DNA from: Caloramator mitchellensis
GTDB taxonomy: Bacteria > Bacillota > Clostridia > Clostridiales > Caloramatoraceae
Assembly (NCBI RefSeq): GCF_001440545.1
Contig: NZ_LKHP01000006.1
Span: forward strand, 62,001 to 126,000
Length of the DNA: 64,000 bases
Direction: 5' to 3'
Shown: piece after piece, positions 8,675 through 17,758 of the stretch
How positions within the stretch are numbered: position 1 is the first letter of the stretch
How the letters are laid out: every line of letters starts with the position of its first letter
Translations under genes and position numbers: made by a program
Notes under the pieces: model-generated
What the model was told of the DNA's origin: nothing
The model's database searches: none
What the model saw: the letters and a program-made list of their open reading frames with translations, nothing else

Positions 8675-9151
8675 TTAAAACCCCGCAATTCTGCTGAATC
8701 CAATCGTTAATGTAATTTTTTCTGTTTTATTTGAATATATATCTTTTAACACAACAGAGCATGCATAAGGTGACACACTCCCGTTTGCATTAAATACTAG
8801 TTTATTGTCTGATGAAAAAGTGCTAAGGCTTCTTGAAATTTTTACGTTATTAGGCAACACAACTCTTTTTATTGCCCTAGAGCTTTGGACAATTAGATAC
8901 CCATTGAAATCGTTTGAATTTTTATCTTTAATGAAATAAAAATTAACATCCGTTCCCTTGCTGTAAGCTGCAAGTTTTGCTAACTTTAAATCACTAATAA
9001 GTTTAATGCCTGAATTTTGCAATTGAATATAATTTAAAATATTTAATGGATTTAGCATAGCAAAAGTTGCTATAACAAATAGTAATAGTAATGAAATAAT
9101 CATTTCAATTGTAGAAAAACCTTTATTTTTTAAAATATATAAAAACTTAAT
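8675..9151 (-). CDS. Type IV prepilin, apparent AUU start
   Basis: About 158 residues. The N-terminus shows a textbook prepilin motif KNKG/FSTIEMIISLLLLF with Glu at +5. The only in-frame ATG (9103) lies after Glu5 and would remove the leader and cleavage site. Upstream, the frame is open to a TGA at 9158-9160 and holds no ATG, GTG or TTG. A strong ribosome binding site, GGGGTGA, lies 6 nt before an ATT at 9151, so an AUU start is the best reading. Its 5' end overlaps the 3' end of pilD. A base error near the start is the main alternative. C-terminal half: beta-rich, GspH/FimT-like. Confidence 0.72.
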   Translation of the reverse strand: MKFLYILKNKGFSTIEMIISLLLLFVIATFAMLNPLNILNYIQLQNSGIKLISDLKLAKLAAYSKGTDVNFYFIKDKNSNDFNGYLIVQSSRAIKRVVLPNNVKISRSLSTFSSDNKLVFNANGSVSPYACSVVLKDIYSNKTEKITLTIGFSRIAGF

Positions 9152-9867
9152 AATGTATCACCCCATAAAATTGAAATTAACGTAGCTAATGATATGAAAG
9201 GACCAAATGGAATATAATCCTTTCTTGATTTAATTTTCAGCAAAATTAATAGTGAACCTATAAAACCACCTAATATAAACGACAGAAAAACTGTAACTAT
9301 AGTAAGCTTTACCCCTAAGAATAATCCTATAACAAATAATAGTTCTGCATCTCCCCATCCCATTCCATGAGTAGTCAATATTATAATTGAGATAACACCT
9401 GCTCCTATCAATGCTCCTATTATAAAAGTTATTATATTTTGCTTCATTAACAGAAAAATAAAAATAAAAATTATCCCAACTGCTGTTCCAAAATAGATTG
9501 TATTTGTATATATATCAGTTGTAAATAAATCGATTACTGATATCACGATTATTAATGATGACAGTATTGAATATTTTATAAAGATTAGTGTTAAACCAAA
9601 TTTTATAAACAACAATATATAAATTAATCCATTTAATAATTCGATTATTGGGTATCTAATTGATATTTTTGAATTACAATATCTGCATCTGCCTTTTAGA
9701 AACAAATAACTAAACAGTGGAAACAAATCATGCCACGCTAATTTATGGTAGCAGTTAGCACAATGCGATGCTGGAAAGACAACCGATTCATCTCTAGGAA
9801 TCCTATAAATACAGACATTTAAAAAACTTCCTACAATTAGTCCTAATAAAAAAATAATAAAAATCAA
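9130..9867 (-). CDS. pilD: Prepilin peptidase / N-methyltransferase
   Basis: Membrane aspartyl protease that cleaves and methylates prepilins. 245 residues. N-terminal segment GLIVGSFLNVCIYRIPR, then a cytoplasmic zinc-binding loop with two CxxC pairs (CANC, CRYC) marking the methyltransferase domain, then six or more hydrophobic segments. Catalytic aspartates are visible in VISVIDLFTTDIY and in GMGWGDAEL (GxGD motif). Directly followed by the pilin genes it should process, and preceded by pilC. Confidence 0.95.
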   Translation of the reverse strand: MIFIIFLLGLIVGSFLNVCIYRIPRDESVVFPASHCANCYHKLAWHDLFPLFSYLFLKGRCRYCNSKISIRYPIIELLNGLIYILLFIKFGLTLIFIKYSILSSLIIVISVIDLFTTDIYTNTIYFGTAVGIIFIFIFLLMKQNIITFIIGALIGAGVISIIILTTHGMGWGDAELLFVIGLFLGVKLTIVTVFLSFILGGFIGSLLILLKIKSRKDYIPFGPFISLATLISILWGDTLLSFYIF

Positions 9868-9884
9868 TATTTTCCCCCCTTACT

Positions 9885-10976
9885 CTAAAATAAATTGTTA
9901 TATATCTTAAACATCGGAAGCAAAAATGCCAGAACCATAACTCCTATGATAATAGATATGAAAATAATTAAAATTGGCTCCATCAATTTAACAATCCCAA
10001 TTAATCTTTTTTCTACATCATTTTCAAAATATATAGAAAGTTTGTTGAGAGTATCTTCTAAATTTCCTGTTTCTTCTCCAACAGAGATAAGTTCAGTAAA
10101 AATTTTAGGAAACAAATTATATTTTTTAAATGTTGACCCAAGAGAATTGCCATGTTTTATTTCTTCGATTATTTTAATATATTTTAATCTGATATTATAG
10201 TTTTTTATTAATTGTTCTGAAAGAATTAAGCTATCTAAAATACTAATACCGCTTGAAATCTGTATATACAAACTTTTTGCAATTCTAGATGTTAGTAATT
10301 TAATCTCTACTGTTTTGTATATTGGAATCTTAAGTAAAAATGAATCTAAATATTTTTTAATGGATGGATTTTTACTTTTTAAAAGAATAACTATTGTAAA
10401 TAAAAAGTTAGCTAAAACTATCAATAATATATCAATATTACTACTCATACTTATTATTATCTTTGTAATATATGGCAGTTCTTTAATGTTTAACTGATGC
10501 AAAATTGAAATAAGATTAGGTATTACCTTTAGAGCTAGCATCATTGCTACTAGGACTGAAGTAATAAACAATATCAATGGGTAGGTCAAAGCCTGTTGTA
10601 TGTTTTTGACAATTCTTGCCTCGTTCTCATAATAATCTGCAAGTTCCAACAGTATCTTGTCAAGTTTTCCAGACCTTTCTCCTACCCTCATCATATATAT
10701 TGCAAAGCTCGGAATTAAATTGTATTTCTCAAAAATATCACTTAAATTTTCACCTTGTATTATTTGCTTGCTTAGCAAATCCAATGTTTTAAAAACTTTG
10801 TCATCTTCTGACATCGATTTAATAATTTCGATTCCTTTTATAATATTAACTCCTGAACTCGATATCAAATGTATCTGTTTAAATAAAACAGATGTTTCTT
10901 CATTTGTAAATTTTCTTATTCCTTTAACTCCCCCTGCATCCCCTTTTATCTTAATCATTGCTAAAGGGGTATGCAT
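9885..10976 (-). CDS. pilC: Type IV pilus inner membrane platform protein
   Basis: Polytopic platform protein on which PilB and PilT act. About 363 residues, with two repeated GspF domains (roughly 25-150 and 225-350). Each has the signature LSSSGV / QISSGI, then a long helix pair, and the conserved VGERSGKLDKIL and VGEETGNLEDTL. The ATG at 10976 is preceded by AGAGG, 8 nt away; a GTG 9 nt further upstream is unlikely. It lies between pilT and pilD. Confidence 0.95.
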   Translation of the reverse strand: MHTPLAMIKIKGDAGGVKGIRKFTNEETSVLFKQIHLISSSGVNIIKGIEIIKSMSEDDKVFKTLDLLSKQIIQGENLSDIFEKYNLIPSFAIYMMRVGERSGKLDKILLELADYYENEARIVKNIQQALTYPLILFITSVLVAMMLALKVIPNLISILHQLNIKELPYITKIIISMSSNIDILLIVLANFLFTIVILLKSKNPSIKKYLDSFLLKIPIYKTVEIKLLTSRIAKSLYIQISSGISILDSLILSEQLIKNYNIRLKYIKIIEEIKHGNSLGSTFKKYNLFPKIFTELISVGEETGNLEDTLNKLSIYFENDVEKRLIGIVKLMEPILIIFISIIIGVMVLAFLLPMFKIYNNLF

Positions 10977-10989
10977 TAATAACACCTCT

Positions 10990-12048
10990 TTATAGTCTCA
11001 TTAATCTTTCCATTATGTCCTTATCAACTGAGTAAGTCAGTGCATCCTCTTCGGTAATTAATCCTTTTTTAAATAGTTCCACTAGAGAGGAATCCATCGT
11101 CTTCATTCCATATCTACCACCTGTTTGAACTATAGAATCTATTTGATGGGTTTTACCTTCTCTTATTAAGTTTCTAACAGCAGGTGTAGCAACCATTATT
11201 TCCATAGCACAAACTCTGCCTTTTCCATCAGCCCTCGTAATAAGCTGTTGAGAAATAACTCCTTCTAAAACAGCCGCGAGTTGAACCTTTATCTGCTGTT
11301 GCTGGTGAGGAGGGAAAACGTCAACTATTCTATCAATTGTTTTAGATGCACCAATAGTATGTAGTGTTGAAAAAACAAGGTGTCCTGTTTCAGCAGCTGT
11401 TATAGCTATTGATATAGTTTCTAAATCTCTCATCTCACCTACAAGTATTACATCAGGGTCTTCTCTTAAAGCAGCCCTAAGAGCATTTGCATAGGACTTG
11501 CTATCATAGCCTATTTCTCTTTGATTTACTATGCTGCTCTTGTGCTTATGTAAATATTCAACAGGGTCTTCAAGAGTTATTATATGGCAATTTCTTGAAC
11601 TGTTTATCTCATTTATCATTGCTGCTAGGGTTGTAGATTTACCGCTTCCAGTTGGTCCTGTAACTAACACTAAGCCTCTATTTTTAGTGCATAATTCCTT
11701 TAAAACAGGAGGCATGTTTAATTTCTCAAGCGTTGGTATTTGAGGTGCAACAGTTCTTATTGCTAAAGCATCACTTCCTCGTTGTTTAAATATATTGACC
11801 CTAAATCTCCCAATACCCTGAATTGAATATGATAAATCAATTTCTCCATATTGCAAATAACGTTCATATTGTTCTTCAGTCAAAATAGACTTAGCGCAAT
11901 ATTCAGTGTCCTTAGGAGTTACCTTTTCTTCTCCTATATGCTTCAATATACCGTTTATTCTAAAGGTTGGTGGTATGCCAACAGTAATATGTATATCTGA
12001 AGCCTCCATTTCAACAGCTCTTATTAATATAGTATCGATATTTAACAT
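10990..12048 (-). CDS. pilT: Type IV pilus retraction ATPase
   Basis: Hexameric ATPase that powers pilus retraction. About 352 residues. Walker A GPTGSGKSTTL, Asp box and Walker B EDPDVILVGEMRD, His box (HTIGA preceded by TGHLVFST) and the C-terminal AIRNLIREGK-type motif (here AVRNLIREGKTHQI) separate it from PilB. The ATG at 12048 follows GAGGGGGA. A dedicated PilT implies retractile pili or twitching rather than a pure secretion pseudopilus. Confidence 0.95.
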   Translation of the reverse strand: MLNIDTILIRAVEMEASDIHITVGIPPTFRINGILKHIGEEKVTPKDTEYCAKSILTEEQYERYLQYGEIDLSYSIQGIGRFRVNIFKQRGSDALAIRTVAPQIPTLEKLNMPPVLKELCTKNRGLVLVTGPTGSGKSTTLAAMINEINSSRNCHIITLEDPVEYLHKHKSSIVNQREIGYDSKSYANALRAALREDPDVILVGEMRDLETISIAITAAETGHLVFSTLHTIGASKTIDRIVDVFPPHQQQQIKVQLAAVLEGVISQQLITRADGKGRVCAMEIMVATPAVRNLIREGKTHQIDSIVQTGGRYGMKTMDSSLVELFKKGLITEEDALTYSVDKDIMERLMRL

Positions 12049-12062
12049 TTGAAATCCCCCTC

Positions 12063-13544
12063 TCAAAAGTAATTTATTTTTAGAAATTCTTCTGTGGTTG
12101 TTATGCCACTTAAAACTAGTTCTTTACAAACATCAACAATCGATGAAGCGCTATAATCTTTAATTTTCATCTTTAAATTTAATTCACAATAATCTTTAGA
12201 AATTAGACTTCTTATTTCATCCGTAACTTCAAGTATTTCAAATACTCCTACTCTCCCTTTATAGCCAGTATAATTACAATATGAACAACCCTTACCTTTA
12301 TATAGTTTTGCCTTTTTACCCCAGAATTTGTTTTCAATATCATTTTTATTTACTATATATCTGCAGTAAGGGCATATCTTCTTTACAAGCCTTTGTGATA
12401 TTATGCCATTTAATGCTGACGCTAATAAATATGGCTCTATTCCCATATCTAACAGTCTTGTTATTGTAGAAACCGCATCATTTGTATGAAATGTGCTAAT
12501 TACTTGATGGCCTGTTATTGCTGCCTTTAACGCAATATCGGCAGTCTCAAAATCTCTTATTTCTCCTACCACAATTACATCAGGGTCCTGTCTTAACATC
12601 GACCTAAGTCCAACTGAAAAAGTTAATCCTGATTTTGGGTTAACATTTATTTGATTTATGCCTTCAATTGTATATTCGATGGGATCCTCAATAGTTATTA
12701 TGTTATTTTTTTGATTGTTAAGTTCATTAATAATTGCATATAATGTCGTTGACTTTCCGCTTCCAGTTGGACCTGTAACTAATATAATTCCTTTATGTTT
12801 ATAAATAATTTTATTAAACAATTTCTGTTGTTCCAAATTCATCCCTAAACAATTTTTATTTATAAAAATTTCGTTTTTGTTCAATATTCTTATGACTGTT
12901 TTTTCTCCAAAAACAGTTGGAATTGTTGATATTCTTAAATCATATCTTTCACTTTCATTTTCCCATTTAAGCTTTCCATCAAGCGGCAGTCTTTTCTCAG
13001 AAATATCAAGACCTGAGAGTATTTTTATTCTGTTTAAAAGCATATTATAAGCCTCGTGAGTAATTCTTATTATTTCTGTTAAATCACCATCAACCCTGCT
13101 CCTAACTTTAACATATTTTTCAAAAGGCTCAAAATGTATGTCGCTTGCCTTTTTATCTATGCTATATTTTAAAATCCAATCTAATAGCATCGCAATTGGC
13201 GAAATTTGAATTTCAGTTTCAATCTTTTTATTGTTAGTCTGTTCTATAACACTATTAATACAGCTTAAACTTACATCCAATATAACTATTTCTTTTTTTG
13301 TTTTGCTTATTATCTCGTTAAGCTTATTTTTGTCTGTATCCTCATTAACACCGAATATTATTCTTTCTGGGCTATCAAACAACGTCATGATTCCATAATT
13401 TTTAATCAAGAACTGATTAAAATCATCGTTTAAACATTCATTAAAATAAAAGTAGTTCAAATCATGTTTTGCTTTATGTTTTTCTTCAAGGCCTTTATAT
13501 TTATTGAGTTTCTTGTAGGTTCCAATATTTATCTGTAAATCCAT
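12063..13544 (-). CDS. pilB: Type IV pilus extension ATPase (PilB/GspE family)
   Basis: Assembly ATPase for the pilus. 493 residues. A divergent, shortened N-terminal region (about 1-125), then the GspE core: LDWILKYSIDKKASDIHFEP, Walker A GPTGSGKSTTL, Walker B QDPDVIVVGEIRD and HTNDAV. A tetracysteine zinc motif (CPYC and CSYC) near residues 400-425 is typical of PilB/GspE and absent from PilT. The first pil gene after aroE. A short inverted repeat may hide its ribosome binding site (see findings). Confidence 0.94.
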   Translation of the reverse strand: MDLQINIGTYKKLNKYKGLEEKHKAKHDLNYFYFNECLNDDFNQFLIKNYGIMTLFDSPERIIFGVNEDTDKNKLNEIISKTKKEIVILDVSLSCINSVIEQTNNKKIETEIQISPIAMLLDWILKYSIDKKASDIHFEPFEKYVKVRSRVDGDLTEIIRITHEAYNMLLNRIKILSGLDISEKRLPLDGKLKWENESERYDLRISTIPTVFGEKTVIRILNKNEIFINKNCLGMNLEQQKLFNKIIYKHKGIILVTGPTGSGKSTTLYAIINELNNQKNNIITIEDPIEYTIEGINQINVNPKSGLTFSVGLRSMLRQDPDVIVVGEIRDFETADIALKAAITGHQVISTFHTNDAVSTITRLLDMGIEPYLLASALNGIISQRLVKKICPYCRYIVNKNDIENKFWGKKAKLYKGKGCSYCNYTGYKGRVGVFEILEVTDEIRSLISKDYCELNLKMKIKDYSASSIVDVCKELVLSGITTTEEFLKINYF

Positions 13545-13571
13545 AATACCACCCGCAACGTTTTATCTTGA

Positions 13572-14399
13572 TTATTCCTTTTTTTTGCGGGAAATAAACA
13601 TATTTTCAACTAATTCCTGATAAATTTTTTCTATATTATCATCACTTAATTTTGTGTTATTCCAAATTTCCTGGGATTTAACGGCCTGAGCTACAAGCAT
13701 GTAAAATCCATTAAAAGCTCTAATATTTAAATCATCGGCATATTTTATAAGCTTGGTTTTAAATGGATTGTAAATCAAATCAATAATTGTTTCGAAATTT
13801 TTTACACATTCTTTTTCAACTGGTGATGAGTCAAAGTTTGGACTCATTCCAACAGGTGTGCAATTTATAAGTAAATCTCCTTTAATTTTGGCAAGTTCTT
13901 GATAATCTATAACCCTCGATCCGTTTATTTCATTTAAATTTCTATTTCTCGAGGCAAATATTATTTCTTTTGTCCCTAAATCTACTAAAGATTTCATTAC
14001 TGCTCTTGAAGAACCGCCTGTTCCAAGTATAACCGCTATTTTACCATGCACATCAATATCAAACCTTCTTAATAAAGATATAAAGCCGAAATAATCTGTA
14101 TTATATCCGAATGCATTTTTATTAGTAAATTTTATAGTATTTACTGAACCTATTGATTTTACTTCATCTGAACATCCATCCAGAAAATCAATTATCTTAA
14201 TTTTATATGGTATAGTTACATTAATTCCTTTAAAATTCAATACTTGTAATCCTTCTATTGCCATCTTCAAATCGGCTTCATTAACCTCAAACAAATGGTA
14301 ATTTCCTATTATGCTTAATTTTTTCATAATTAAATCATGTATCTCGGGAGATTTACTGTGAGATAACTTTTCACCAATTAGTCCGTATAAGTTATTCAT
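13572..14399 (-). CDS. aroE: Shikimate dehydrogenase (NADP+)
   Basis: Reduces 3-dehydroshikimate to shikimate. 275 residues. Substrate-binding GEKLSHSKSPEIHD, catalytic Lys in GINVTIPYK, NTD motif in GYNTDYFGF, nucleotide-binding GTGGSSRAV and NCTPVGMSP are all present. Its start overlaps the end of the YqeG-like gene by 8 nt, so translation is coupled. The last codons take part in a possible hairpin with the pilB leader. Confidence 0.96.
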   Translation of the reverse strand: MNNLYGLIGEKLSHSKSPEIHDLIMKKLSIIGNYHLFEVNEADLKMAIEGLQVLNFKGINVTIPYKIKIIDFLDGCSDEVKSIGSVNTIKFTNKNAFGYNTDYFGFISLLRRFDIDVHGKIAVILGTGGSSRAVMKSLVDLGTKEIIFASRNRNLNEINGSRVIDYQELAKIKGDLLINCTPVGMSPNFDSSPVEKECVKNFETIIDLIYNPFKTKLIKYADDLNIRAFNGFYMLVAQAVKSQEIWNNTKLSDDNIEKIYQELVENMFISRKKKE

Positions 14400-14910
14400 C
14401 TTTAATTATCTCCTTTGAATAATTTAATTGTTTTCTAATTTTTATTTCTATTTTTCTTACAAGCCTCGTAGTAATAAATTCAGTTTTATCAATAGGGTCA
14501 ACAAGTATTGATTTTATACCGCATCTTTTAGCTCCTAGTATATCAGAATAAATCTGGTCACCTATTACACAAGTATTTTCCCTATTCGCATTTAAAGCCT
14601 TTAATGCACCAATGAACATTTTTTTCATAGGTTTTATTCCAATTGACGAATAGGTGTAAATTTTTAAATCACCTTTAAACATCCTTACTCTTTCTGCAGA
14701 ACTATTAGATAAAAGGCAAATATTGAACCCTTTTTCAATCAAACGATTTAATAGAGTTTTTGCTTTAATATCTGGTTCTTTACTTCCCCATGGCATTATT
14801 GTATTATCTATGTCGATAATAAGATTTGAAATTCCTAATTCACTTAGTTTATCATAATCAATCGCATAAATGCTTGGCACATAATAATCCGGCAAAAAAA
14901 TGTCTTCCAT
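14392..14910 (-). CDS. yqeG: YqeG-family HAD phosphatase
   Basis: HAD superfamily IIIA phosphatase, 172 residues. Motif I is IIDIDNTIMPW (DxD nucleophile pair), motif II is CLLSNSS, motif III is the Lys region near KPMKKM, and motif IV is VIGDQIYSDILGAKR. The family resembles yeast phosphatidylglycerophosphatase GEP4, so a PGP phosphatase role is possible but unproven. In Firmicutes yqeG is usually upstream of yqeH and aroE; here only aroE follows. The GAGGTG site is well placed. Confidence 0.92.
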   Translation of the reverse strand: MEDIFLPDYYVPSIYAIDYDKLSELGISNLIIDIDNTIMPWGSKEPDIKAKTLLNRLIEKGFNICLLSNSSAERVRMFKGDLKIYTYSSIGIKPMKKMFIGALKALNANRENTCVIGDQIYSDILGAKRCGIKSILVDPIDKTEFITTRLVRKIEIKIRKQLNYSKEIIKDE

Positions 14911-14990
14911 AATACACCTCTAAAAACATACTCAAATAATATTATATTACAAATTTTGCATAAATAAAGATAATTATTCTAAAAAAATCG

Positions 14991-15027
14991 ATAAAGGTAT
15001 TCCAGAATTTCTCTGAAATACCTTTAT
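14991..15027 (-). terminator. Rho-independent terminator after sigK
   Basis: A long stem beginning in the sigK stop codon (arms TAAAGGTATT / AATACCTTTA, one internal mismatch, then a further 4 bp) is followed on the minus strand by ATCGATTTTTTT. It closes the sigK transcript. Confidence 0.88.
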
Positions 15028-15713
15028 TATAGTTTCATAGCCTTAGATAATTTTTTAAGCGCTTTCTTTTCTATCCTTGATACATACGACCTTGATATAC
15101 CAAGCATTTTCGCTATTTCTCTCTGTGTTAGCGGTTCACCTGTGATTCCATATCTTAATTCAATTATCAATTTTTCTTTTTCATCTAATACTTTTCCTAA
15201 TAAATTTTTCAACTTTTTTGTTGATATCTTATTATCAACTTCATCAACTATTCTATCGCTATCGGTTCCGAGAATATCAATCAAACAAATCTCGTTTCCT
15301 TCCCTATCCATTCCAATAGGGTCCTGAAGATAAACTTCAGATTTTGATTTTTTGGTGCTTCTAACAAACATCAATATTTCATTTTCAATGCACCTTGCTG
15401 CATACGTTGCAAATCTGCTACCTTTATCCTTATTAAATGTTTCAATTGCTTTTATAAGACCTACTGTTCCAATTGATATCAAGTCGTCAGCATCCTTAGG
15501 TTGAGGATTAAATTTTTTTATAACATGAGCTACCAATCTTAAATTTCTAATTATCAACTCATTTTTTGCCTTATCATCTCCATTTTTATAAGCGATAAAC
15601 AAGGCAGATTCTTCTTCTTCTGTAAGAGGTTGAGGAAACGATTTTCCATTAGTTAGATATCCAATAAAATTTGATGTGTAAAGTAATGCTGATATTATAA
15701 TATCAATAAACAA
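15027..15713 (-). CDS. sigK: RNA polymerase sporulation sigma factor SigK
   Basis: Late mother-cell sigma factor. 228 residues: a hydrophobic N-terminal pro-sequence (FIDIIISALLYTSNFIGYL) ahead of KSFPQPL, region 2 (NLRLVAHVIKKF, DLISIGTVGLIKAIETF, FATYAARCIENEIL), and region 4 ending in the helix-turn-helix QREIAKMLGISRSYVSRIEKKAL. The start is a TTG at 15713 with GGAG 7 nt upstream. The gene is continuous, so no skin element interrupts it. Activity should need removal of the pro-sequence by SpoIVFB, as in Bacillus. Confidence 0.95.
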   Translation of the reverse strand: MFIDIIISALLYTSNFIGYLTNGKSFPQPLTEEEESALFIAYKNGDDKAKNELIIRNLRLVAHVIKKFNPQPKDADDLISIGTVGLIKAIETFNKDKGSRFATYAARCIENEILMFVRSTKKSKSEVYLQDPIGMDREGNEICLIDILGTDSDRIVDEVDNKISTKKLKNLLGKVLDEKEKLIIELRYGITGEPLTQREIAKMLGISRSYVSRIEKKALKKLSKAMKL

Positions 15714-15742
15714 TGTGCCACTCCTACAGATAGATATGTAAT

Positions 15743-15769
15743 ATTATATGCACATTACCCCAATTATGG
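15743..15769 (-). promoter_or_regulatory. Possible sigma-E/sigma-K-type promoter of sigK
   Basis: On the minus strand, CATATAAT (15743-15750) resembles the -10 box of sigma-E/sigma-K promoters. CCATAAT (15763-15769) could be the -35, 12 nt away, slightly short for sigma-E. It lies about 30-55 nt upstream of the sigK start. Weak, motif-only evidence. Confidence 0.35.
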
Positions 15770-15801
15770 TTACAATAAATTATACATATTTAAAATTCAT
15801 A

Positions 15802-15838
15802 AGCCCCATGATTGATTTTAACATCAATTCATGGGGCT
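15802..15838 (-). terminator. Hairpin after udk, possible terminator
   Basis: Arms AGCCCCATGA / TCATGGGGCT plus an inner 5-bp helix separated by a one-base bulge form a strong hairpin between udk and sigK. Only a weak T-run follows on the minus strand. A similar GGGG-CATGAAT hairpin occurs at 33795-33837. Confidence 0.55.
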
Positions 15839-15912
15839 CATTTAATAGATTATTTCTATGATTAAAAAATAACTTAAAGTAATATTAATCAAATATCTTT
15901 AATAAAAAACAT

Positions 15913-16536
15913 TTACTTTATTGATAAAATGTGTTTGACCTTAGCTATGAGTATGTCGATTGCTACCTTGTTGTAACCGCCTTCAGGAATTATTATATCT
16001 GCGTATCTTTTTGTTGGTTCGACAAATTGAAGGTGCATCGGTCTTACAACCCCCATATATTGTTCAATTACCGAATCTATTGTTCTTCCTCTTTCTTTAA
16101 TATCTCTTCTTATCCTTCTTATTATTCTTACATCGGCGTCGGTGTCAACGAATATTTTAATGTCTAACAAATTTCTAATTTCTGGTTCAGCTAAGATTAA
16201 TATTCCTTCGAGTATTATAATATCTTTAGGCTCAACCTTGACTGTTTCCTTTTTTCTATTATGAACTTCAAAGTCGTAAATAGGCTTGTCTATAGGGTTA
16301 CCATTAAGGAGCGTTTTTAAATGCTCAATCAACAATTCGGTATCAAATGCATCTGGATGGTCGTAGTTGGTTTTAACTCTATCCTCTAAAGATAAATGGC
16401 TCTGGTCCTTATAATATGAATCCTGTTCAATTACAACAATATTTTCACCAGGAAGGCTTTGGAATATTTCCTTTGCTACTGTGCTTTTTCCTGAGCCTGT
16501 TCCTCCTGCAATTCCAATTAACAGCGGTTTACTCAT
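15913..16536 (-). CDS. udk: Uridine kinase
   Basis: Phosphorylates uridine and cytidine to UMP/CMP in pyrimidine salvage. 207 residues. P-loop [12 protein letters not shown] at residues 8-19, [32 protein letters not shown] and [12 protein letters not shown] are the family motifs. I chose the ATG at 16536, just inside the end of the U32 gene (8-nt overlap), with GGGGATA upstream. The order trmR-trhP-udk matches the Bacillus yrrM-yrrO-udk block. Confidence 0.96.
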   Translation of the reverse strand: MSKPLLIGIAGGTGSGKSTVAKEIFQSLPGENIVVIEQDSYYKDQSHLSLEDRVKTNYDHPDAFDTELLIEHLKTLLNGNPIDKPIYDFEVHNRKKETVKVEPKDIIILEGILILAEPEIRNLLDIKIFVDTDADVRIIRRIRRDIKERGRTIDSVIEQYMGVVRPMHLQFVEPTKRYADIIIPEGGYNKVAIDILIAKVKHILSIK

Positions 16537-17758
16537 CACTATCCCCTTTCTCCTTAACAAGCATATCGTAAGGCTTTAGTTTAGCATCTGTTTTTAATTT
16601 ATAAATCATCTGTGGATGAGGTGTCGATTCAATAGCATCTCCATCTAAATTCCACATTTCATCTAAAACTATATTATAATTATCGTCCTTAGGAGTTAAA
16701 ACCTCTACGGTATCACCCTTGAATACTTTATTTCTTTGCTCAATAGTTGCTATTTTATTTTCTTCATCGTAGTCCAAAACAAGTCCTACTATATCATGTG
16801 TTCTTATATAAGATGAACTTTCGTATACCTGTTTTTTAGGCTTTCCAAAATAAAATCCAGTTGAAAATTCTCTATGGCTGGCTTTTGAAAGCTCCTCAAG
16901 CCATTTGGGATTGAATTTATAATCTTCCTTATCCTTTAAATAGCTATCTATTGCCTGTCTATAAGCTTTAACGACTGTTGCAACATAATATGAACTCTTC
17001 ATTCTTCCTTCAATTTTAAAACTTGTAATTCCACTTTCAACAAGTTCAGGAATATATTCAATCATACATAAATCATTTGAGTTCATTATATAGGTGCCTC
17101 TTTCGTCCTCGAAAACCTGGTAATATTCTCCTGGCCTTTTTTCTTCAACAAGATAATATTTATATCTGCAAGGATGTGCGCATGCACCTCTGTTGGCGTC
17201 CCTATGGGTCATATAGTTTGACAATAGACACCTTCCAGAATATGCCATGCACATAGCACCATGAACAAATGCCTCAATTTCCAAATCCTTTGGAGCTTTT
17301 TCTCTTATCTCCTTTATCTCTTTAAGCGATAACTCCCTTGCCAGGACAACTCTTTTTGCTCCAAGATTATGCCAAAATTCACAGGTCTTATAATTTGTAT
17401 TATTCGCCTGAGTGCTTATATGAACTTCCAAGTTTGGAGCGACATCCTTTACTATTGAAAAAACGCCAAGGTCAGAGACAATAATGGCATCCACTCCAAT
17501 TTCATCAAGTGTTTTAATATATTCAGGCAATCCTTTTAAATCATCGTTGTGCGGGAATATATTTACAGTAACATATACCTTTACTCCTCTGTCATGAGCA
17601 AATTTTAGAGCTTCTTTCATCGTTTCTGTATCAAAATTATCTGCCATAGCTCTTAAGCTATATGCTTCTCCTCCTATATAAACTGCATCGGCACCGTAAA
17701 TTATTGCGGTTTTTAATTTCTCAAGATTGCCGGCAGGAGCCAATAATTCTATCTTCAT
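16529..17758 (-). CDS. trhP: U32 family peptidase-like tRNA hydroxylation protein (TrhP/YrrO-like)
   Basis: 409 residues. Starts with the U32 signature [27 protein letters not shown]. The family motif [19 protein letters not shown] and [12 protein letters not shown] supply conserved Cys residues, and [10 protein letters not shown] follows. Homologues YrrN/YrrO (TrhP) are needed for prephenate-dependent 5-hydroxyuridine formation at tRNA position 34. The direct neighbours support this: trmR, which methylates that hydroxyl, overlaps its start by 4 nt, and udk follows. A collagenase-like peptidase name is historical. Confidence is high for the family and moderate for the tRNA role. Confidence 0.88.
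   Translation of the reverse strand: MKIELLAPAGNLEKLKTAIIYGADAVYIGGEAYSLRAMADNFDTETMKEALKFAHDRGVKVYVTVNIFPHNDDLKGLPEYIKTLDEIGVDAIIVSDLGVFSIVKDVAPNLEVHISTQANNTNYKTCEFWHNLGAKRVVLARELSLKEIKEIREKAPKDLEIEAFVHGAMCMAYSGRCLLSNYMTHRDANRGACAHPCRYKYYLVEEKRPGEYYQVFEDERGTYIMNSNDLCMIEYIPELVESGITSFKIEGRMKSSYYVATVVKAYRQAIDSYLKDKEDYKFNPKWLEELSKASHREFSTGFYFGKPKKQVYESSSYIRTHDIVGLVLDYDEENKIATIEQRNKVFKGDTVEVLTPKDDNYNIVLDEMWNLDGDAIESTPHPQMIYKLKTDAKLKPYDMLVKEKGDSDE

Noticed and set aside
15027-15713. Skin-like element in sigK
   Set aside because: The reading frame is continuous from the pro-sequence to the C-terminal helix-turn-helix.
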